Below, piece by piece: positions 52,333 to 59,245 of a DNA stretch of 59,245 bases. The stretch is from contig NZ_JAESIH010000058.1 of the NCBI RefSeq assembly GCF_016756745.1, positions 1 to 59,245 on the forward strand, in the 5' to 3' direction. The stretch comes from Aminivibrio sp. GTDB lineage: Bacteria > Synergistota > Synergistia > Synergistales > Aminobacteriaceae. The stretch's first letter is position 1. Every line of letters begins with the position of its first letter. A model generated the notes under the pieces. It saw only the letters and a list, made by a program, of their open reading frames with translations. It ran no database searches and was not told where the DNA came from. Made by a program: the position numbers and the translations under genes.

Positions 52333-52904
52333 TGCTTGAACGGCTGAAAGAAATGATGAAGGAGAGCGGGGCTCACCTGGAGGGGCATTTCCTGCTCACC
52401 TCGGGAAACCACAGCAGCGACTACATGCAGTGCGCCCTTTTGCTCCGCTTTCCCCGGTATGCCGCTTTCGCCGGGGAAGCCCTGGCGAAAAAAGTGGCGA
52501 AATATTCCCCGGACATTATCGCCTCCCCGGCCCTCGGCGGACTCATCATCGGCCATGAAACGGCCAGGGCCATGGACGTTCCCTTCATCTTCTGCGAACG
52601 GCAGGACGGCGCCATGGCCCTCCGAAGGTTTCCCTTCCCGGAGGGCAAAAGGGTGGTGGTCATCGAGGACGTGGTGACCACAGGCATCTCCAGCGGGGAA
52701 GTGGGGGCCGTGCTCGCCGCCGGCGGGGCGGAATGGGTCGGAACGGGAGCGATCATCGACCGGAGCGGGGGAAAATCCTCCCTGCCCTCGGCGCCCGAGT
52801 CCTTGTGGAAGGTAAACTTCCCCCTCTGGAAGGCTGAGGAGTGCCCCCTCTGCGCAAAGGGAATTCCCCTGGTGAAGCCCGGCAGCAGGCCGAAAAAAAG
52901 CTGA
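52317..52904 (+). CDS. pyrE: Orotate phosphoribosyltransferase
   Basis: PyrE joins orotate to PRPP, giving OMP. The protein has 195 residues, with HFLLTSGNHSSDYMQCA, ALGGLIIGHETARAM, FCERQDGAMALRRFPF and the PRPP loop VVVIEDVVTTGISSGEV. ATG at 52317 or 52332 could be used; both lie inside pyrF. It is the last gene of the operon. No carAB gene is present, so carbamoyl phosphate synthetase must be encoded elsewhere. Confidence 0.93.
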   Translation: MEEQVMLERLKEMMKESGAHLEGHFLLTSGNHSSDYMQCALLLRFPRYAAFAGEALAKKVAKYSPDIIASPALGGLIIGHETARAMDVPFIFCERQDGAMALRRFPFPEGKRVVVIEDVVTTGISSGEVGAVLAAGGAEWVGTGAIIDRSGGKSSLPSAPESLWKVNFPLWKAEECPLCAKGIPLVKPGSRPKKS

Positions 52905-52945
52905 AGCGTCTCTTTTCCCGGCACGGAGGATCAAGTTCCCTTTCT

Positions 52946-52990
52946 CTGAATCCCCAGGAACCGGTGACGCTCTCCGCCTCCAGATTTAGG
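52946..52990 (+). repeat. Short deleted copy of the MITE-like element
   Basis: CTGAATCCCCAGG at the left and CCAGATTTAGG at the right match the ends of the full elements. CCGGTGACGCTC between them matches the subterminal CCCGGCGAC(A/G)CTC. Only 45 bases remain, so the interior is lost. It lies just after pyrE. Confidence 0.5.
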
Positions 52991-53025
52991 GCGGGGGCTT
53001 TGGATTTTCCCCCTTCTTCCCTCGG

Positions 53026-53034
53026 TGATACAAT
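53026..53034 (+). promoter_or_regulatory. Extended -10 promoter of the two small genes after pyrE
   Basis: TGATACAAT is an extended -10 element 25 bases before the ATG at 53059, with a poor -35. Confidence 0.35.
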
Positions 53035-53058
53035 GGGCACCTGAAAGGAGCGGGTCGG

Positions 53059-53451
53059 ATGAAAAAAAGAGCGACAGTTTTCTTTCTCGCTGCGGCGGCG
53101 GTCTTCGTGATCCTCATCCTGGCCCTTGGGGGCGGAAAAGACGAAGACCGGCAGACCGGCGGGAACCCCGGGGCTGAACGGGCATTGCGGGCAGCGGCCA
53201 TAGCCGGGGAGCTCGCTTCCGTGGCCCGTTCCCAGCTGGACTCCCTCTCCGGGGATGCCGGGAAGGACGTGGAGACGGTCGTCCGGGAGCTGGAAGACGG
53301 GGCGGAGCGGGTCCGAAAACTTCTCGAGGAATCCGCACCCCCGGAATCCCTGGATGCGGCAGCTGAAACCCTTGAAAAACTGCTCTCCGAAATCATCACC
53401 GATTACCGGCCCGAACCTCCGCAACAAAGGGAAGGGAGCGCATCTCCGTGA
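53059..53451 (+). CDS. Small membrane-anchored protein of unknown function
   Basis: The protein has 130 residues. An N-terminal hydrophobic segment (about 5-24, FFLAAAAVFVILILALGGG) with a basic start is a membrane anchor or uncleaved signal. The rest is polar, acidic and helical (KDVETVVRELEDGAERVRKL), probably a coiled coil outside the membrane, and ends in a proline-rich tail. I recognise no family. GTGA overlap with the next gene shows that the two are expressed together. Confidence 0.65.
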   Translation: MKKRATVFFLAAAAVFVILILALGGGKDEDRQTGGNPGAERALRAAAIAGELASVARSQLDSLSGDAGKDVETVVRELEDGAERVRKLLEESAPPESLDAAAETLEKLLSEIITDYRPEPPQQREGSASP

Positions 53452-53933
53452 CGACGAACGAAGAAACTGTCCGGCTCGCCCACAGGGTGAACGGACTGGT
53501 GAAAGCCTACATGGCAGTTCAGGACGACCTGTTCAGGCCGTCCCTCAGGAAGATTCTCAGGATTCCCGGCATCTATAAGCCCGTGGATTACGAAAAAAAC
53601 GGGGAGATCCTCCAGGGGCTGCTGGACGAGCTCGTCGGGGTCAAATCGGCCATACGGCACGACGTTCCCGACTCCTCTCCTGAGGAAATCAGGTTTCTCG
53701 GGGCTCTCAGAGGGTACGTCTCCCTCATGACGTCCGCGGTGGAGAAGCTCCGTCTCATTTGCGACAGGCTCGGTGAGCGGAGCAGGGGGGCGGCCTACGG
53801 AAAAGAGGACTACAGGAGCGACATGACGGAACTGAGGGTCATCCAGAAGAAGCACCTCGAAGCGGGACTGAAACTCAACGGCATGATACAGGATCTGGCG
53901 GCCGGCCGGAAGAAAGAAGAAGGGGAAGACTGA
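53448..53933 (+). CDS. Small helical protein of unknown function
   Basis: The protein has 161 residues, is predicted soluble and helical, and starts with GTG inside the previous stop. Notable stretches are VRLAHRVNGLVKAYMAVQDD, DELVGVKSAIRHDVP and a lysine/glutamate-rich end. I recognise no family. The overlap with the membrane-anchored partner suggests a two-component structural or assembly unit. A strong terminator follows. Confidence 0.65.
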   Translation: MTTNEETVRLAHRVNGLVKAYMAVQDDLFRPSLRKILRIPGIYKPVDYEKNGEILQGLLDELVGVKSAIRHDVPDSSPEEIRFLGALRGYVSLMTSAVEKLRLICDRLGERSRGAAYGKEDYRSDMTELRVIQKKHLEAGLKLNGMIQDLAAGRKKEEGED

Positions 53934-53958
53934 GGTCTTCCCCTCACATCGGAGAAGA

Positions 53959-54008
53959 ACAAAGTCCCTTTCCGCAAACTTCCTGAAAGGGACTTTGTGT
54001 TCATTTTT
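53959..54008 (+). terminator. Terminator after the two small genes
   Basis: ACAAAGTCCCTTTC and GAAAGGGACTTTGT form a perfect 14-pair stem with a 12-base loop, followed by GTTCATTTTTT. Confidence 0.9.
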
Positions 54009-54035
54009 TGATCTTGACATTTATGTTCTTGTGAG

Positions 54036-54140
54036 GGTATCCTCACCACCGTCCATGCCCACCCGACCGTGGGGGAGGCCCTGCTCGAAGGGGCCATGGC
54101 GGTCCGCGGGCAGGCCCTGTCCCTGCCGAAAAAGGTGTAA
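54036..54140 (+). pseudogene. lpdA: 3' remnant of dihydrolipoamide dehydrogenase
   Basis: The 34 codons before TAA at 54138 read ILTTVHAHPTVGEALLEGAM and a short tail. HAHPT is the catalytic C-terminal histidine motif of lipoamide dehydrogenase. Everything upstream is missing, and in its place is the terminator of the previous gene. It is a deletion remnant. Its position beside lplA suggests that a lipoyl-enzyme cluster once stood here. Confidence 0.75.
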
Positions 54141-54141
54141 A

Positions 54142-54175
54142 ACACGGGGGCGGCCTCCAGGGGCCGCCCCCGTGT
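54142..54175. terminator. Hairpin between the lpdA remnant and lplA
   Basis: ACACGGGGGCGGCC and GGCCGCCCCCGTGT form a perfect 14-pair stem with a 6-base loop. It lies just after the lplA stop codon and probably ends lplA transcription on the minus strand. Confidence 0.75.
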
Positions 54176-54177
54176 CC

Positions 54178-55158
54178 TTACCCGAGCAGAAAGGGCAGGA
54201 ACTCTTCAGGGTCCGCTCCCCGGAAGAACCGGTCGAGCTGAACGGAGGAAAGCCTTTCCTCGAGGCCCTCCTTCCGGAACGGACAGCCTGCCAGAACAGC
54301 TTCCAGCTCGTCCCGGTTTTCCACCCCGAAAAAGTCGCCGAAGAACCGTGCTTCGACTATGACTCCGTTCTTCACGTTCAGCAGGGCCTCCACCTTCCCC
54401 CAGGGAAACCGGCGGACCTTCCTCTCGGTGTACTCCGGGGACTCGCCCCAGTTCCACTCCCAGGTGGCGTACTTCGTAGCCCTGAGCTTTTCGATGGCCC
54501 CGACCTCGCCAGGGGTGAGGGAGCGCTGCTCCGTTCCCGAGAGGGAGTCCCGAAGGGCGGCGATGAATTCAGCCATGGAAAGCTTTGCGGGGAGATGGGG
54601 GAGGATGTTGGTCACCCTGCTCCTCACGGACTTGAACCCCTTGGAGGTGAACTTCTCCTCGTCCACGGCGAGGGCCTGGCCGAGAACGGAAAGATCCGAG
54701 TCGAAGAGGAGGGTTCCATGGTGGAGGAGCCGCCATTTGTCCATGTGTTGGGCGCTCCCCGAGAATTTCCGCCCGTCGATGGCCAGGTCGTTTCTGCTGT
54801 TGAACTCGGCCTTCACGCCGAGCTTTTCCAGCGCCCTGACCACCGGCATGGCGTGCCGGGCGAAATCGAAAGGGGCACCCTCGTCGTTTGGTACGATGAA
54901 GGTGTAATTCAGGTTTCCCAGGTCGTGGTAGACAGCCCCTCCGCCGGAGATCCTCCGGACCACGCGGATTCCCCGTTCCTCCACGAAGGCCCGGTTCACC
55001 TCCTGGGCGGTGTTCTGGAAGCGGCCCACGATGATGGAGGGTTCGTTCTGCCAGAGCAGGAAGTAGCCGGGGTGTCCCCCGTCCACGGTCCGGTAGAGGT
55101 GCTCCTCCATGGCCAGATTGAATGCGGGGTCGTGGCTCTGCCCCTCGATGTAGTACAT
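54178..55158 (-). CDS. lplA: Lipoate-protein ligase A
   Basis: LplA activates lipoate with ATP and attaches it to lysines of E2 subunits or glycine cleavage H protein. The protein has 326 residues. FNLAMEEHLYR, the GGGAVYHDLGNLNYTF motif (here after VRRISGGGA), RNDLAIDGRKFSGSAQ with the catalytic lysine, and the C-terminal accessory domain (ATKYATWEWNWG) are all there. ATG at 55158 was chosen because GAGAGGAGAG precedes it by six bases. It is divergent from the metallo-hydrolase gene. No lipoate-dependent enzyme is intact in the window. Confidence 0.92.
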   Translation of the reverse strand: MYYIEGQSHDPAFNLAMEEHLYRTVDGGHPGYFLLWQNEPSIIVGRFQNTAQEVNRAFVEERGIRVVRRISGGGAVYHDLGNLNYTFIVPNDEGAPFDFARHAMPVVRALEKLGVKAEFNSRNDLAIDGRKFSGSAQHMDKWRLLHHGTLLFDSDLSVLGQALAVDEEKFTSKGFKSVRSRVTNILPHLPAKLSMAEFIAALRDSLSGTEQRSLTPGEVGAIEKLRATKYATWEWNWGESPEYTERKVRRFPWGKVEALLNVKNGVIVEARFFGDFFGVENRDELEAVLAGCPFRKEGLEERLSSVQLDRFFRGADPEEFLPFLLG

Positions 55159-55184
55159 GAGATTCTCTCCTCTCAAAAAACCTC

Positions 55185-55213
55185 TTGCCAGAAAGACCGG
55201 CAGGCTTCATTAT
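55185..55213 (+). promoter_or_regulatory. Possible promoter of the metallo-beta-lactamase-fold gene
   Basis: TTGCCA and CATTAT are separated by 17 bases in the short divergent spacer after lplA; a stronger -10 match (TATACA) lies three bases further on at poorer spacing. Confidence 0.35.
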
Positions 55214-55245
55214 ACAGAATATCCTGCAACGGAGGTGGTGCCGAA

Positions 55246-56118
55246 ATGCTCGATTCCCTGGAAATCCTCACGCTGGTGGAGGATTCAGTGCCCATGCATG
55301 GCCCTTTCATCGCCGAACACGGCCTGTCCTTCCTTCTGACCGGAAAGAAGAACGGCACAGTCGTCCGGGGTCTTCTGGACGTGGGGCAGAGCTCCGAGGT
55401 GCTCTCCCACAACATGAAGGGTCTCGGGATTCGTCCCGAATCCATTGATTTCCTCGTCCTCTCCCACTGCCATTACGATCATACCGGAGGGGTTGCGAAG
55501 TTCGTCGCCACAACGGGAAAGGCCGATTTCCCGGTGGTGGCCCATCCGGCCCTTTTCCGCCCCCATTTCAGGGCGGATCCCGTCCTCTCCTCTAAGGGCA
55601 TCCAGACCGGGGACGGGCGGGAAGCAATCGAGAAGGCCGGGGGCAGGCTGTTTCTCTCATCCGACCCCTTCCCCCTGGCCGAAGGGCTTGCAACTACGGG
55701 GCAGATCCCCCGGGTGACCGGCTTTGAAGGTCCCGGAAAGGCCTTTCTCACCCTCGAAGACGGCAGGGTGGCCCCCGATTCCCTTCCGGACGACATGGGC
55801 ATCACCGCCCGGGTGAAGGGAAAGGGCGTGGTGGTGGTGGCGGGCTGCAGCCACTCGGGGATCGTGAACATCCTCAAAAGGGTCCGGGAACTGTTTCCCG
55901 ACGAGCCCGTGGAAGGCGTCGTCGGAGGGCTTCACCTTGTCAACGGTTCCGAAGGGAAGATGGAGAAGACCCTGGAGGGCATCCGGGAGATCGGTCCGAA
56001 GTGGATCGCCGCTGGGCACTGCACGGGATTCCCCATGCAGGTTAAGCTCTTCCAGGCCTTCGGGACGGCCTTCTCGCCCCTGTGCGTGGGAAAGAAGTTC
56101 GTCGTCGAAGGAGCCTAG
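55246..56118 (+). CDS. Metallo-beta-lactamase-fold hydrolase (pterin RFA-P synthase-like)
   Basis: The protein has 290 residues. The zinc motif LSHCHYDHTGG (HxHxDH with cysteine next to it), GCSHSGIVNIL and AGHCTGFP match the family once named 7,8-dihydropterin-6-yl-methyl-aminobenzene 5'-phosphate synthase, common in anaerobes. In archaea that enzyme makes a folate analogue; most bacterial members have no proven function. GGAGGTGG is upstream of the ATG. It is a single gene, convergent with the exonuclease gene. Confidence 0.82.
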   Translation: MLDSLEILTLVEDSVPMHGPFIAEHGLSFLLTGKKNGTVVRGLLDVGQSSEVLSHNMKGLGIRPESIDFLVLSHCHYDHTGGVAKFVATTGKADFPVVAHPALFRPHFRADPVLSSKGIQTGDGREAIEKAGGRLFLSSDPFPLAEGLATTGQIPRVTGFEGPGKAFLTLEDGRVAPDSLPDDMGITARVKGKGVVVVAGCSHSGIVNILKRVRELFPDEPVEGVVGGLHLVNGSEGKMEKTLEGIREIGPKWIAAGHCTGFPMQVKLFQAFGTAFSPLCVGKKFVVEGA

Positions 56119-56158
56119 GGCCGGAAGACCTGCCGTTCAGACAGTCAGGGTTTTTCGG

Positions 56159-56929
56159 TCAGGCGAGTTCCAGGAGTTTTTTCTCCCGCTCCCTGCACCC
56201 GGCGGCGGCGGCGAGCCTTGCGGCGTACGCCATCCGCTCCGAAGTGAACCGGTCGCCCAGGGGCGACGGCAGTGGGTAGGGCTGCCTCCGGGGAGGGAAA
56301 AAGGGGGCGGACGCGGTTCGGAAAAGAACCCGTTCGGGCAGGGTGTTCCACACCCTGCTGAAGATGCCGTAGAGCTCGAAACAGTCGCTGAGTCCGAAGT
56401 GTGCCAGGGGAGAGCCAAGCAGCTCCTCTGCCGCCTTCGTGGCACCCGTGGGGAGCAGCTCTCCCCTGACCCGGGCGGAAGCCTCCCCGAGCTTCGGCCA
56501 CTTCCAGCGGCCTCCCCGCTCCGGGCTTCCCGGAATCCGGCAGAATTCGGCGAGCCCCCGCATGGAGCACCACCATTTCCTGCCCCGGACCGCTTCCGGG
56601 GGGAGAAACGAAATGTCGAAGGACAGGTTGTGGACCACGATCCCCTCGGGGTTCCAGCCGTCCCAGAAGGCGGCGAGGCTCGCCCAGTCCTCCAGGAAGT
56701 GGAGGCCGTAGTCCTCCTCCCTGCGGAAATGGCCGATCCTGCCCGGTGTAAGCCCATGAACCGATTCAGTCCGCGGATCGGGGCGCTCCTCGGGGTAATA
56801 GAACCTGTTGAAAAAATCCAAAATCCGACCGTCCTCCGTGAAGACGATGGATGAGGCGGAAACGGCGGATGCGGCCCGAAAACCGTTGGTCTCGAGGTCG
56901 AAGACGGCAAAACGTCTGTCGGATGCCAT
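56159..56929 (-). CDS. DEDD (DnaQ-like) 3'-5' exonuclease
   Basis: The protein has 256 residues. Exonuclease motifs are visible: FAVFDLETNGF (Exo I), VVHNLSFDISFLP (Exo II) and HFGLSDCFEL (Exo III, HxxxxD). This is the DnaQ fold, which removes nucleotides from 3' ends of DNA or RNA. Family members range from polymerase proofreaders to RNases, and the C-terminal part gives no clue. The start at 56929 has GAGAGGATC upstream. It is divergent from the uracil-DNA glycosylase gene, which may suggest a common repair role. Confidence 0.8.
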   Translation of the reverse strand: MASDRRFAVFDLETNGFRAASAVSASSIVFTEDGRILDFFNRFYYPEERPDPRTESVHGLTPGRIGHFRREEDYGLHFLEDWASLAAFWDGWNPEGIVVHNLSFDISFLPPEAVRGRKWWCSMRGLAEFCRIPGSPERGGRWKWPKLGEASARVRGELLPTGATKAAEELLGSPLAHFGLSDCFELYGIFSRVWNTLPERVLFRTASAPFFPPRRQPYPLPSPLGDRFTSERMAYAARLAAAAGCREREKKLLELA

Positions 56930-57030
56930 GGGTGATCCTCTCCTTGTGCGCGGCCGGATACGATTCTCCCGCAAGGTTCGCGGTGAGGCGGACCGAACTC
57001 TCCCGGCAGAGAGAGAAAGGAATGACGCTG

Positions 57031-57621
57031 ATGTTTCATGAATCCTTCGAAGAACTGCGGCGGAGAACCTCCGTCTGCACGGAATGCCCCCTCTCGGAAC
57101 GGCGTTCCAGGGTCGTTTTCGGCGAAGGCCCGGAAACGGCGGAGGTGATGCTCGTGGGCGAAGCTCCGGGCGCCACGGAGGACGAAACGGGACGACCCTT
57201 CTCCGGCCGGTCGGGAAAACTCCTTACCTCCATCCTGGAGGGCGAGGGGCTGTCCCGGGAGAAAATTTTCGTCACCAACATGGTGAAATGCCGTCCTCCC
57301 AAAAACCGTCTTCCGGCGAAGGAAGAGCTGGCGGCCTGCAGGCCCTTCCTGGCGGCCCAAGTGGCCCGGCTCCGCCCCAGGATTCTCCTTTCCGTGGGCA
57401 ATGTTCCGACGCGGGCGTTCCTCTCAACCAGAGAGGGAATCACCACCCTCCGGGGCAGGTTCCACGCCTGCTTGTGGGAGGGGATTCCCCTGACGGTGCG
57501 ACCTCTCTTTCATCCAAGTTATCTCCTGAGAAACCGGAGCTTTGCGGAGGGAACGCCGGGCCACAAAACGGTGCAGGATATCCGGGATATTCTCCGCTTT
57601 CTCGGGGAATCTATCCCCTGA
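57031..57621 (+). CDS. Uracil-DNA glycosylase, family 4 (Fe-S)
   Basis: The enzyme removes uracil from DNA. The protein has 196 residues. Motif A is VGEAPGATEDETGRPFSGRS and motif B HPSYLLRN. The four cysteines expected for the 4Fe-4S cluster are CTECPL, KCRPP and AACRPF. ATG at 57031 was preferred over 57022, since AAAGGA is too close to the latter. Its last 11 bases overlap the convergent activase gene, which is unusual for two real genes but is supported by both stop codons. Confidence 0.9.
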   Translation: MFHESFEELRRRTSVCTECPLSERRSRVVFGEGPETAEVMLVGEAPGATEDETGRPFSGRSGKLLTSILEGEGLSREKIFVTNMVKCRPPKNRLPAKEELAACRPFLAAQVARLRPRILLSVGNVPTRAFLSTREGITTLRGRFHACLWEGIPLTVRPLFHPSYLLRNRSFAEGTPGHKTVQDIRDILRFLGESIP

Positions 57622-58312
57622 GTCTGACCTCGTTCGCGAAGGGGAGGACCCTCTCCCTGAAGGCTTCCGCGAACCAGGCCCCCAGGGGCTGCGTCTCCGC
57701 GAAGGCGGGATCGAGGGTGCTCCCGGGGCGGAAACGCTGCAGCACGTACAGGGGGGCTCCCCGGACCAGGTCCCCGATTCCCGGGGCGTCCTCCAGTCCA
57801 TGGATGCCCGGCACCAGGGTGGTCCGAAATTCGAAGGGGATGTTCGACCCGAGGAGAAGGGAGATGCTTTTTTTCACCAGGGAAAAATCACCGTTCCATC
57901 CCGAGGCCGGCCCATATTTTTCCCGGGGGGCCTTTATGTCCATGGCGGCGTAATCGGCCAGGCCCCGGGCCAGCACTTCCTCCAGCACGTCAGGCCGGAC
58001 GCCGTTCGTGTCGATCTTGACCCTCAGGCCGAGGGAACGTATCTTCCCGAGGAAGGGAATGAGTCCCTCCTGGATCGTCGGCTCCCCGCCGGTGACGCAG
58101 ACGCCGTCGAGAAAATTCTTCCTTCTCTCCAGGTCTCCGAGAATTTCGTCGGGGTCGAAGGATTCCCCTCCGGCTTCCGGCAGGACCATTTCGGGGTTGT
58201 GGCAGAAGGGGCACCGGAAAGGGCAGCCTTTCATAAAGACCACCGCTGCCGTCGCCCCGGGATAGTCAAGAAAGCCCGTCGGGATATACCCTCCTATGGA
58301 GACTGATTCCAT
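57611..58312 (-). CDS. nrdG: Anaerobic ribonucleoside-triphosphate reductase activating protein (NrdG-like radical SAM)
   Basis: The protein has 233 residues and uses S-adenosylmethionine to make the glycyl radical of the class III ribonucleotide reductase. The cluster motif is CPFRCPFCHNP near residue 30; GVCVTGGEPTIQEGL, KIDTNGVRP and DIKAPREKY are radical SAM barrel parts. It belongs to the group close to TIGR02495. The partner nrdD is not in the window. The start at 58312 has AAAGGAGGG upstream. It could be the activase of another glycyl radical enzyme. Confidence 0.8.
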   Translation of the reverse strand: MESVSIGGYIPTGFLDYPGATAAVVFMKGCPFRCPFCHNPEMVLPEAGGESFDPDEILGDLERRKNFLDGVCVTGGEPTIQEGLIPFLGKIRSLGLRVKIDTNGVRPDVLEEVLARGLADYAAMDIKAPREKYGPASGWNGDFSLVKKSISLLLGSNIPFEFRTTLVPGIHGLEDAPGIGDLVRGAPLYVLQRFRPGSTLDPAFAETQPLGAWFAEAFRERVLPFANEVRLRG

Positions 58313-58389
58313 GGTGATTTCCCTCCTTTTCGCCTCCATGATATCACCCCCTCGGGAAGAGAGAAATCTCCGCAGGAAAGAAAAGGTAT

Positions 58390-58400
58390 TATAATATAAT
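58390..58400 (+). promoter_or_regulatory. Possible double -10 element before the last gene
   Basis: TATAATATAAT contains two overlapping perfect -10 boxes; no convincing -35 lies upstream. Confidence 0.3.
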
Positions 58401-58478
58401 GTTACAGGCCGGTACTCCGGCCGCGACTGCCCCATCCGCAGGGAGGGCAGGGGAAATTACTGGGGGGGAGAAACGGCG

Positions 58479-59245
58479 ATGGGGCACCCACTCGGCCATT
58501 TTTCGGGCAGAGCAGGCACTGCCGGGCGGGGCCCGGCGGAAGGGAAAAAGGAAGGCCCGAGAAGCCTGGGAAAAGGCGTTCCCGGGACTCTTGCCCTTCT
58601 GTTTGCCTGTGCGGTGGCCTTGTATCTTCTCTTCCAGCCCTATTCCGGCCTAACCCCGTCCAGGGCGCTGGAAATCGCCAAAAGCTCGAGGGATCTCTCT
58701 CCTCTCATGAGCAACGAGGAATTCATCGCTACCTACGAGGATGCCGCCAACGCCGCCGAAACTGTGGGGTGGCTCGTGGACAGGAACAGGGACGGTGGTT
58801 TCCTTGTGTCCTACATCTATCTCGACGGGAAGGGCAATTTCAAGGGGTGGTTTTTCGAGGTTCCCCCGGGGAGCGGTGTTGCCAGGAGAGTTACCCGGTC
58901 CATGGGGGAGCATTTCGCCGCCCTTATCGACGACCGGTTCGAGAGAAGCACGCCGGCCGTTTCCGAAAAGGACAGGGTCACCCGCTGGGTGAAGGAGGCG
59001 AAAGCCCCGTCCGGCGGCGGCACCGTGCTGGAGGAGATTTCCAGGGAGCTCGACAGGACGGGGGTCAGGAAGGATCACGGATGGATGGCCCGCCCTCTCG
59101 GAAACGGGAAATGGCTGGTGGGGTTCGTGTACGAACCGGAGGGTGCCGGAGCGGGAGAAAAGAGGGGCTGGGTGTTTCACGTCAACTCCCGGGCGCCGTC
59201 CCTCCTTTCCGGAGACGGCCTTCCCCTGGGAGCAGGATCGGTGGA
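58479..59245 (+). CDS. Membrane-anchored protein of unknown function, 3' part missing
   Basis: An ATG at 58479 after GGGGGGAGA opens a frame that runs off the window with no stop (255 codons seen). About 30 basic residues are followed by one membrane helix (near 37-53, LALLFACAVALYLLF) and an extracytoplasmic part with NAAETVGWLVDRNRDGGFLV, SYIYLDGKGNFKGWFFEV and RPLGNGKWLVGFVYEPEG. Two similar segments (VGWLVDRN..FLVSYIY and HGWMARPL..WLVGFVY) suggest an internal repeat. I recognise no family. Confidence 0.7.
   Translation, partial: MGHPLGHFSGRAGTAGRGPAEGKKEGPRSLGKGVPGTLALLFACAVALYLLFQPYSGLTPSRALEIAKSSRDLSPLMSNEEFIATYEDAANAAETVGWLVDRNRDGGFLVSYIYLDGKGNFKGWFFEVPPGSGVARRVTRSMGEHFAALIDDRFERSTPAVSEKDRVTRWVKEAKAPSGGGTVLEEISRELDRTGVRKDHGWMARPLGNGKWLVGFVYEPEGAGAGEKRGWVFHVNSRAPSLLSGDGLPLGAGSV

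Noticed and set aside
53995-55245. Long N-terminal extension of the metallo-beta-lactamase-fold gene
   Set aside because: The extension is antisense to lplA. The real start at 55246 has GGAGGTGG upstream and family-like length.
1-59245. rRNA and tRNA genes
   Set aside because: I found no conserved rRNA segments and no cloverleaf with a GTTCRANNC loop that I could support by eye; a covariance-model search would be decisive.

Overview
The window looks like a piece of chromosome from an anaerobic, amino-acid- and sugar-acid-using bacterium. The GC content is high, coding is dense and Shine-Dalgarno sites are strong. Gene content (histidine degradation to formiminoglutamate, two TRAP transporters for sugar acids, Etf-linked 2-hydroxyacid oxidase, anaerobic radical SAM activase, Fe-S uracil-DNA glycosylase, an ODP-type diiron protein) fits Synergistota best. 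That placement is inference, because no rRNA or tRNA gene is present.

Region 1 (1-6747, + strand): the 3' part of a LarA-type lactate racemase, then a tight signalling cluster. It holds a diacylglycerol-type glycosyltransferase, a PAS-GGDEF-EAL protein, an ODP-like diiron metallo-beta-lactamase-fold protein, a soluble chemoreceptor and an HD-GYP phosphodiesterase. The ODP/soluble-receptor pair resembles the oxygen/iron-sensing chemotaxis pair known from Treponema denticola. Region 2 (6751-12024): a Ski2-like helicase (-), a small acidic protein, a Na/Pi cotransporter with a PhoU-like tail, and a MATE exporter.

Region 3 (12076-19440): galacturonate/glucuronate catabolism. uxaA-uxaB lie on + and converge on a TRAP transporter plus uxaC on -. 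Together they cover UxaC, UxaB and UxaA, that is hexuronate to 2-keto-3-deoxygluconate. Region 4 (19539-28627) is the accessory part. It has a two-gene DNA-repair/modification radical SAM operon, a large membrane diguanylate cyclase, a VOC protein, a tiny membrane protein, a broken aminotransferase, and a decayed type I restriction-modification locus (hsdM without a normal start, rhuM cut short, no hsdS or hsdR). Copies of a MITE-like element with CCTAAATCC-type ends sit beside these genes.

Region 5 (28748-37913): ftcD-hutI-hutH histidine degradation without hutU, an M20 amidohydrolase, a frameshifted small ORF with a G9 tract, and etfB-etfA-FAD oxidase. Region 6 (37949-46568, -): a TRAP transporter with a DUF1537 four-carbon acid-sugar kinase and a PdxA2-type dehydrogenase (D-threonate/D-erythronate use), followed by a large SNF2 ATPase.

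Region 7 (46903-52904, +): a complete pyrR-pyrB-pyrC-pyrK-pyrD-pyrF-pyrE operon. Its leader has a strong promoter, a 42-residue leader peptide with its own Shine-Dalgarno site, and a terminator hairpin inside the peptide-coding region, 23 nt before pyrR. This is the architecture of the enterobacterial pyrBI attenuator, here placed in front of pyrR. It is the most striking regulatory structure in the window. Region 8 (53026-59245): two small unknown proteins, a 34-codon remnant of lipoamide dehydrogenase beside lplA, a metallo-beta-lactamase-fold protein, a DEDD exonuclease, a family-4 uracil-DNA glycosylase, a ribonucleotide reductase/glycyl-radical activase, and the start of an unknown membrane-anchored protein running off the end.
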